Under the pieces are notes generated by a model. That model saw only the letters and a list, made by a program, of their open reading frames with translations, was not told where the DNA came from and searched no databases. Below are positions 21,941 through 27,307 of a stretch of 27,307 nt of DNA, piece by piece. The stretch spans positions 1 to 27,307 of the forward strand of contig PFQB01000078.1 in assembly GCA_002793355.1 (NCBI GenBank). Direction: 5' to 3'. The translations under genes and the position numbers were made by a program. Position 1 is the stretch's first letter. Each line of letters opens with the position of its first letter. Origin of the DNA: Candidatus Dojkabacteria bacterium CG_4_10_14_0_2_um_filter_Dojkabacteria_WS6_41_15. Lineage in GTDB: Bacteria > Patescibacteriota > Dojkabacteria > GCA-002793355.

Positions 21941-22975
21941 CTACTTTGTAATTGGATTGCTTGAACCATTATAAAGCACGTAATCTGCGACTTCTGGTAC
22001 AGACTTGTTTAATAGCACTAACCGCGTTTTTTGCTGGAAAACTTGTTGTTCAGTTGGACCTGTCCCAGAATACACGCCTGCCGTAATCATTGCCATGTGA
22101 AGTACTGGGAGTTTAAAGGCACCGCCTGAATTGTTGCTTGAAACGGTTATATCGACGAACGGGACATCATTATATCCGCTTGCTTTGGTTAGTATTGGTC
22201 GAATTCTATACAAATCAATAGCGTAAGAATTTCTGTAATTTGTTGGTGGTACCTGATTTACAAATACTTTGAAGCAGATGTTTTCCGGATCCGGCGACTG
22301 AGGTGGAGCAATCGTCACCGTAGAACCTGCAAGATTTACCACACTAAGGGTAGGGCAAGCGGTAGGAGCAACACTTAGTACATTCGGCAAACAAGTGCTT
22401 GCAGTCGGAGTGTCTATGTCAAAAACACATTCAGACACAGATCTTAACTCACCTGATTTTCTCGAAAATCCTTTAATAAGAATACTGGATTTTTGAGTAT
22501 CGTATGAGTTGTTGTGGTCAGTATAAAGTTGAATAATAATTCCAGAGTCGTTTGTGCCATTCGGGGTTACAGTCGTATCCTTGCTGGTCATAAAGATTTC
22601 CAGGTTTTCGGCGTCGAAATACTTGAATTGTAGAACATACGGATAATAGGTAATTTTCGCCGTACTTTGTACGTCACATTGTTTCGCAAGGTCAGTTGAA
22701 TTCGGGTCGCAAAGCCCTAATCCACCAGGTGCATTGCTTATATTGAATTCCGGCGAAGTATCATCTGGCACAATTTTCCCGCTTTGTAATTGTAACGTTA
22801 AATTGTCAATCGCCGATTCTGCTATGGTCTCGGTTCTTGTAGAAGCTCGTTCTGCCCCTTGTTGTTTAATGTCTTGAACTACTCTACTTGATATGGAAAA
22901 AGCGATAACAACCGCGACTACAACGACAATCAATACAAGTGCCAACGCCTGTCCTTTTACTCGAGGTTGTGTCAT
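21941..22975 (-). CDS. Type IV pilus PilX/minor-pilin-like membrane protein
   Basis: A 344-aa protein. RVKGQALALVLIVVVVAV gives a short basic start, then Gly and a hydrophobic helix, as in PilX-type minor pilins. The helix continues into ERASTRTETIAESAIDNLT, the typical amphipathic extension. The remainder is a Ser/Thr/Asn-rich, probably extracellular beta domain with paired cysteines (CDPNSTDLAKQC and later). A prepilin Gly lies before QALALV. No other pilus gene is in view. It is a single gene with a near-consensus promoter and probably a leaderless mRNA. Confidence 0.65.
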   Translation of the reverse strand: MTQPRVKGQALALVLIVVVVAVVIAFSISSRVVQDIKQQGAERASTRTETIAESAIDNLTLQLQSGKIVPDDTSPEFNISNAPGGLGLCDPNSTDLAKQCDVQSTAKITYYPYVLQFKYFDAENLEIFMTSKDTTVTPNGTNDSGIIIQLYTDHNNSYDTQKSSILIKGFSRKSGELRSVSECVFDIDTPTASTCLPNVLSVAPTACPTLSVVNLAGSTVTIAPPQSPDPENICFKVFVNQVPPTNYRNSYAIDLYRIRPILTKASGYNDVPFVDITVSSNNSGGAFKLPVLHMAMITAGVYSGTGPTEQQVFQQKTRLVLLNKSVPEVADYVLYNGSSNPITK

Positions 22976-22981
22976 ATGTTT

Positions 22982-23010
22982 ACTGTAGTGATTTTTTGTT
23001 CACTTGTCAA
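22982..23010 (-). promoter_or_regulatory. Near-consensus sigma70-type promoter of the pilin-like gene
   Basis: TTGACA (23005-23010), a 17-nt spacer and TACAGT (22982-22987) on the minus strand, then 6 nt to the ATG at 22975. This is the best -35 in the window and predicts a leaderless mRNA. Confidence 0.75.
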
Positions 23011-23044
23011 CGTTTCTCATATTGAATAAGCAGAATCCGAACAT

Positions 23045-23072
23045 TTGAATTATCAAAAAATAAGAATACTAT
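23045..23072 (+). promoter_or_regulatory. Promoter of the 5'-nucleotidase gene
   Basis: TTGAAT (23045-23050), a 16-nt spacer and TACTAT (23067-23072), followed by 6 nt and the ATG at 23079. No Shine-Dalgarno sequence is present. Confidence 0.6.
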
Positions 23073-23078
23073 TTAATT

Positions 23079-24545
23079 ATGAAACTAAAAAAATTCACAA
23101 TTCTTCACTCTAACGATATTCACGGTGATTTTCTCGAGGAAATCGGAGGAAGCTTATCTTCCGAGCATATTGGGGGTTTAGCCTTGTTATCGGGATATAT
23201 TAATAAAATTCGTAAAGAAGAAAAGAATGTACTATTCGTTGTTGCTGGTGACATGTTGCAGGGCTCTATGATTGACACAGAATACAAAGGAATTTCTACT
23301 ATTGAGATTATGAATTATTTGTCACCAGATGTTGTTACGTTAGGAAATCATGAGTTTGATTATGGTCTCCCTCACCTGTTGTTTTTAGAAAAGCTTGCCA
23401 ATTTTCCAATCGTAAACGCAAATTTATATATCAAAGGTTTTGGTAAGCGTTTAATGAAGCCCTTTCATATTGTGAAAATGGATGGTTTTGAGTTATTGTT
23501 TACCGGAATTATTACTGAAAGTGTCATCAATTCCTTAAAACAGGACCAATTAGTCGGAAGCTTTGTTACCTTAGAGGATGCTGCAAAAGAAGTTGATGAT
23601 ATAGCACGAGCGTATAAAAGTAATGATATTGATTTAACCGTTGTCTTATCGCATATTGGGATTGAATCCGACAAAGAACTTGCATCAATGATTAGTCCGG
23701 AAGCCGGCGTCGACATGATTATTGGGGGACATTCTCACACAATAATGGATAAGCCCGTAGAAGTGAACAATATTGTTATTGCACAAGCAGGATCGGGAAC
23801 AAATCAAATAGGAAAATTTGAGCTTTGGGTTGATGACAACACGAACAAAATCGTCAAATATAACTGGGAATTAGTACAAATTACTGAAGATTGCGCAAAG
23901 CCAGATGACAAGCTAGAGAAGTATATACGCAGTTTTAAGGATACTGTTGATAAGAAATACAACGCTGTGTTAACCAACTTTACAGCGGTTGCACACCATC
24001 CAGAACGGATAATTGAAACGGAACTTGGGAATATTTATGCAGATGCATTCGCGGATATATGCAAAGTTGATGTACTATTTCTTGGCAGTGGTTCAGTGCG
24101 GGTAAAAGAACTGGGGCCAGTGGTTTCAATGTACGATTTTCTGGGATCTTTCCCGTATGATGATTCCTTGCACCGCTTTACCGTATCGGGTGAAATTCTT
24201 AAACGGATATTTTCTACATTTATGAAAAATGGTAATCGGAAAGGTGAAGGGGAATGTTACCAAGTTAATGACAGAGTTCGAGTTGTCTACGATACAAAAG
24301 CTGATGTACTTGTTTCTTTGATGGTCGCTGGAACTGAAGTAGATAATGGAAAGGAATATTCAATTGCAATGCAAGGTTTTCATGTTTCGTCTTGTGACAG
24401 CTTTATGAATACCTCATTTGAAGAATTAACCAAAATCAAACCTGGAGAGGTGGTTACGGTCTCTGCACAGGAATTATTAAAAGAATACTTAAGGGCGCAT
24501 CAGCGATTAGTGCCGGCAATCGAAAACAGAATGATTTACAGCTAA
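23079..24545 (+). CDS. UshA/5'-nucleotidase family metallophosphoesterase (no signal peptide)
   Basis: A 488-aa two-domain enzyme. The calcineurin-like metallophosphoesterase domain has HSNDIHG (residues 10-16), GDMLQG (57-62), GNHEFDYG (89-96) and GGHSHT (about 216-221), supplying the usual Asp, His and Asn metal ligands. The 5'-nucleotidase C-terminal substrate domain starts near residue 300 (LGNIYADAFADI) and includes the family's NGxR-like spot as SGSVR. UshA relatives are usually exported, but this one begins MKLKKFTILHSND with no signal peptide, so it may act in the cytosol on nucleotides or on related phosphate esters. Confidence 0.9.
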   Translation: MKLKKFTILHSNDIHGDFLEEIGGSLSSEHIGGLALLSGYINKIRKEEKNVLFVVAGDMLQGSMIDTEYKGISTIEIMNYLSPDVVTLGNHEFDYGLPHLLFLEKLANFPIVNANLYIKGFGKRLMKPFHIVKMDGFELLFTGIITESVINSLKQDQLVGSFVTLEDAAKEVDDIARAYKSNDIDLTVVLSHIGIESDKELASMISPEAGVDMIIGGHSHTIMDKPVEVNNIVIAQAGSGTNQIGKFELWVDDNTNKIVKYNWELVQITEDCAKPDDKLEKYIRSFKDTVDKKYNAVLTNFTAVAHHPERIIETELGNIYADAFADICKVDVLFLGSGSVRVKELGPVVSMYDFLGSFPYDDSLHRFTVSGEILKRIFSTFMKNGNRKGEGECYQVNDRVRVVYDTKADVLVSLMVAGTEVDNGKEYSIAMQGFHVSSCDSFMNTSFEELTKIKPGEVVTVSAQELLKEYLRAHQRLVPAIENRMIYS

Positions 24546-24559
24546 CGCGAATACCCCCA

Positions 24560-24588
24560 TTGTTGTTTTTGTCAGATTTAACTATAAT
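24560..24588 (+). promoter_or_regulatory. Promoter upstream of the 158-aa unknown gene
   Basis: TTGTTG (24560-24565), a 17-nt spacer and TATAAT (24583-24588). It predicts a short 5' leader of about 35 nt before the GTG at 24630. Confidence 0.6.
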
Positions 24589-24629
24589 ACTATAGTGGAA
24601 TTTATGATTAAGTTTTGACGTAGTACATT

Positions 24630-25106
24630 GTGTTAATAGCATCGAGAGTAGATGGCGACGATCAGTTAAAACTGGCGGTTAAATATGCAGAACAAGTAAA
24701 AACGTGTACTGCGGGCTGTGCTGATTGGGTTGCAGTTGATGGAAGAGGTCTTGAAGATATGCTGAAAGGTGTTCAACCTTTATTTGATCAACTTACAGCC
24801 AAGTCAATTGCATTTGCTCTTCAAATTGTTAAATACGAGAATTACCATCCCAACCTTTCAGAGTTGTTTATTTTGCATTCACTGGTTGGTGAAGGACGAG
24901 TTGGTGTTAGTGGGGAAATTGAACCTGATTCAAAAAAAGATATTATTGCAAATATATTAGCTATGGATATCGCTAAAGAAACAGAAGGTGGATTCGTAAG
25001 TAATTTAGATGCCAGGAATCAGGAGTTCTTGTTCGGAAGAGCCGTAGTAGCAGCATTTGCTGAAAAAGATACCGTTAGGGAAGAAATGCCGGTTTCAGTT
25101 GGTTAA
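24630..25106 (+). CDS. Hypothetical protein (158 aa)
   Basis: I do not recognise this protein. GTG 24630 is the only good start, since a stop lies 6-9 nt upstream in frame. It is soluble, acidic and mostly helical by composition, with CTAGCADW near residue 26 as the only cysteine pair. LFDQLTAKSIAFALQIVKYE and LSELFILHSLVGEGRVGV are the most hydrophobic parts. It has its own promoter and ends 77 nt before typA. Homologues elsewhere cannot be judged from sequence alone. Confidence 0.6.
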   Translation: MLIASRVDGDDQLKLAVKYAEQVKTCTAGCADWVAVDGRGLEDMLKGVQPLFDQLTAKSIAFALQIVKYENYHPNLSELFILHSLVGEGRVGVSGEIEPDSKKDIIANILAMDIAKETEGGFVSNLDARNQEFLFGRAVVAAFAEKDTVREEMPVSVG

Positions 25107-25145
25107 TTAATGAGTATCGGTATTTTTGCTGCCAACAGTAATGTG

Positions 25146-25174
25146 TTGCTTTGAGCTTTCGGAAATGATATAAT
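25146..25174 (+). promoter_or_regulatory. Strong promoter of typA
   Basis: TTGCTT (25146-25151), a 17-nt spacer, and an extended -10 TGA-TATAAT (hexamer 25169-25174). The ATG follows 9 nt later, so the 5' UTR is 0-3 nt. Confidence 0.75.
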
Positions 25175-25183
25175 TCGCCAGTT

Positions 25184-27064
25184 ATGACTGACCAAGCCCA
25201 TATTCGAAATGTTGCCATCATTGCCCACGTAGATCACGGCAAAACTTCGTTAGTCGACACATTGATGAAGCAGTCTCACCTTTTCCGCGATAATCAGAAA
25301 GAAATGAACGAGAATTTGATTCTCGACTTCAACGAACTTGAACGCGAGAAAGGCATCACTATTAAGGCTAAAAACATCTCAATTCCGTATAAAGACTACA
25401 AGATCAATATAATTGATACCCCAGGGCACGCAGACTTTGGTGGAGAGGTTGAACGCACGTTAACAATGGCAGATGCGGTCATTTTGCTTATTGATGCTCA
25501 GGAAGGGCCAATGCCCCAAACTCGGTTTGTTCTTAAAAAAGCAATCGAACTGAAATTGAAGCTTATTTTGGTTATTAACAAGATTGACAAATCTCACGCA
25601 GACCCAAAGAAAGCTCTGGATAAAGCAAATGATTTATTCTTAATGTTGGCTAAGCGCGATGAAGATTTGGAGTTTCCAGTTTTGTATGCAATTGGTCGTG
25701 AAGGCAAAGTTTGGACGAAAATTCCTGAAGGTGATCCTACAACGTGGGCAAAACTTCCTGGTGATATTACTCCACTACTCGATTGTATTGTTGATCATGT
25801 GCCCGCCCCACAAGGCAATAAAGACGAACCCTTTATGATGCAAGTTGCTGCGATGGATTATGATACGCACGTTGGACGTTCCTTAATTGGTCGTGTCCTA
25901 CGTGGAGAGGCAAAAAAAGGCGCGCCAATTGTCCTTTTATATACAAACAAAAAAGGCGAAGTACAGAAAACCAAAGGTCATATCGATAAATTGCAAACAC
26001 GTATTGGGCTTGAATTTAAGGATGTTGATTTAGCAACAACGGGTGACATTATATCAATTTCTGGCATTGATGAAAGTGCAATTGGCGGAACTATTTGCTC
26101 TATCGATAAAGAAGAGATTCTTCCAGCCATTAAAATCTCGAATCCCTCGGTGCAGATTACCTTTGAAGCCAACACCTCACCTTACGCCGGAAAAGAAGGT
26201 AAATTTGTGACCATGAAGCTGCTTCAGCAACGCTTAGACTACGAAAAAGAAACAAATGTTGGCTTAACTATACATAGAATTGACGAGGGTCGTTGTTCTG
26301 TTGCAGGTCGTGGCGAATTACAACTTTCAATTTTGATTGAAACACTTCGACGCGAGGGTTATGAGTTCCAAGTTCGCAAACCAGAAGTCGTGTTACAAAA
26401 AATTGATGGAATTCTTAGTGAACCAATAGAAGACTTTTATGTTGATGTTCCCGATGAATATGCCGGAGAAATCACGCAGATTGTCTGCAAACGAAAAGGT
26501 GAATTGATTAGTATGGATTCAGAAAGCGGTCAGACAAAGTTTGTCTACAAAATCTTGACACGAAACCTGCTTGGTATTCGGTTGGTTATGTTAACCTCTA
26601 CGAAAGGAAACGTAATTATGACCAACTATTTGGCCGATTATGTTCCATTTACCAAGCAAGAAGAATTGTTTAGAAAAGGAGTTTTGATTGCAACCGAAAC
26701 TGGTGAAGCGACCAGCTATGCGTTAAATATGTCCCAAGAACGTGGGGATTTGTTTGTACAGCCGGGTGATAAAGTTTATGAAGGCATGATTGTGGGTATT
26801 AACAAATTTCAAGATGATATCGATGTTAACGCAGTTCGTGCAAAACATGCAACAAACATTCGATCTTCAACCGCTGATTTAGGGGTTAAATTGAAGCCCT
26901 CGATTCAACTTTCAATTGAGTTTGCTTTGTCTTTTATTGCAAAAGATGAAATGCTAGAGGTTACTCCAAAGAGTCTTCGTTTACGTAAGATTTATTTGAC
27001 GAAAACCACCCGAGAAATCGCAAAGAGGAAGGAAAGAAGCACGAATGAGAACGCAAGAAACTAA
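25184..27064 (+). CDS. typA: Ribosome-associated translational GTPase TypA/BipA
   Basis: A 626-aa GTPase of the EF-G/EF-Tu superfamily acting on ribosomes, often in 50S assembly or stress. G1 AHVDHGKTS starts near residue 14, G2 has Thr in REKGITI, G3 is DTPGHADFGGE and G4 is NKID. The beta-barrel, GRGELQLSILIETLRREGYEF and the BipA C-terminal domain follow in order. Length is slightly above the usual 600-615 aa because of a charged end, KRKERSTNENARN. It has a very strong leaderless-type promoter and is intact. Confidence 0.96.
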   Translation: MTDQAHIRNVAIIAHVDHGKTSLVDTLMKQSHLFRDNQKEMNENLILDFNELEREKGITIKAKNISIPYKDYKINIIDTPGHADFGGEVERTLTMADAVILLIDAQEGPMPQTRFVLKKAIELKLKLILVINKIDKSHADPKKALDKANDLFLMLAKRDEDLEFPVLYAIGREGKVWTKIPEGDPTTWAKLPGDITPLLDCIVDHVPAPQGNKDEPFMMQVAAMDYDTHVGRSLIGRVLRGEAKKGAPIVLLYTNKKGEVQKTKGHIDKLQTRIGLEFKDVDLATTGDIISISGIDESAIGGTICSIDKEEILPAIKISNPSVQITFEANTSPYAGKEGKFVTMKLLQQRLDYEKETNVGLTIHRIDEGRCSVAGRGELQLSILIETLRREGYEFQVRKPEVVLQKIDGILSEPIEDFYVDVPDEYAGEITQIVCKRKGELISMDSESGQTKFVYKILTRNLLGIRLVMLTSTKGNVIMTNYLADYVPFTKQEELFRKGVLIATETGEATSYALNMSQERGDLFVQPGDKVYEGMIVGINKFQDDIDVNAVRAKHATNIRSSTADLGVKLKPSIQLSIEFALSFIAKDEMLEVTPKSLRLRKIYLTKTTREIAKRKERSTNENARN

Positions 27065-27065
27065 A

Positions 27066-27107
27066 GCTAAAGGGTAAAAGATAAAGTTTAAAGGTTGAAG
27101 GTTAAAT
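27066..27107. repeat. Six degenerate heptamers (NNTRAAR) after typA
   Basis: From 27066 the 7-mers GCTAAAG, GGTAAAA, GATAAAG, TTTAAAG, GTTGAAG and GTTAAAT follow without a break in register. They start 2 nt after the typA stop. The period equals that of the other heptamer arrays but the unit differs at two positions. Confidence 0.7.
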
Positions 27108-27118
27108 ACTCGCCAAAA

Positions 27119-27307
27119 CTATTCCCACGATGAGATAAAAGTCGTGAATATATCGCAATCTGTAATAAAATTCCTGATAATTTCTTCTGCTTGAATATCA
27201 CCTAGTAAGTAGTATAAGTGACACAACCGCTCATCGCTTTCAGGATAACGAAACAATGTGTTATTGGGATCGGAAACATCCCAACCAAGACTGGTTGCAG
27301 ACGTAAT
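27119..27307 (-). CDS. Unknown protein, 3' end only (5' end beyond the window)
   Basis: From the window edge the minus strand reads 62 codons to a TAG at 27119-27121. The peptide ends LLGDIQAEEIIRNFITDCDI then FTTFISSWE. It is not a known motif to me. It converges on typA across a 54-nt gap holding the heptamer array. Reading frame and composition look coding, but the call depends on what lies outside the window. Confidence 0.55.
   Translation of the reverse strand: MTSATSLGWDVSDPNNTLFRYPESDERLCHLYYLLGDIQAEEIIRNFITDCDIFTTFISSWE

Overview
The window looks like a compact chromosome segment from a bacterium of the Candidate Phyla Radiation (Patescibacteria). This rests on gene style rather than a database match: dense genes with many 4-nt overlaps, AT-rich spacers, small proteins, zinc-ribbon versions of L28, L32 and L33, and many genes I cannot name. 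Ribosomal protein L1 is present, which argues against the Parcubacteria lineages that lack it. I would not name a phylum more precisely. The genetic code appears standard.

Layout. (1) 1-4340: an Erm/KsgA-type rRNA dimethylase and a site-2 protease, a small unknown gene, tRNA-Arg(GCG), then an RNA/ribosome operon on the minus strand: rpmF-nusB-rnc-rpsP-khpA. (2) 4392-9820: a membrane-lipid-like block, with a minus-strand operon of five overlapping genes (UbiA prenyltransferase, PEP-utilising/rifampicin-phosphotransferase-like protein, CDP-alcohol phosphatidyltransferase, GNAT, phytol/dolichol-kinase-like) that converges on a CDP-archaeol-synthase-like gene. (3) 9851-10687: an unknown 278-residue protein. 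(4) 10720-17468, minus strand: rpmG, tRNA-Trp, secE, nusG, rplK, rplA, rpmB, then the rod-shape and wall genes mreB, mreC, mreD and mrdA. (5) 17532-25106: accessory genes, namely a lytic-transglycosylase-like protein, tRNA-Gly(TCC), a receiver-like protein, a frameshifted creatininase, two tandem serine hydrolases (one fused to an extra domain), a flavin-fold protein, a pilin-like protein, a 5'-nucleotidase and an unknown. (6) 25184-27307: typA/bipA and the 3' end of an unknown minus-strand gene.

Three patterns cross the window. First, at least eleven genes have a sigma70-type -10 element ending 5-9 nt before the start codon, often with a good -35 at 16-17 nt or an extended TGn. This predicts widespread leaderless mRNAs, while operon-internal rplK and nusG, and the SLT-like gene at 17532, keep Shine-Dalgarno sites. 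Second, several spacers consist of degenerate tandem repeats with a strict 7-nt or 8-nt period; two of them, 2 kb apart, share the consensus NTARYTR. Third, tRNA-Arg and tRNA-Gly each have a long palindrome starting at the acceptor 3' end plus a short downstream copy of the tRNA 3' end, like remnants of site-specific insertion.

No insertion sequence, CRISPR array or rRNA gene was seen, and no gene-free stretch exceeds 300 bases. The longest spacers (1830-2042 and 18316-18462) hold the repeats listed below.
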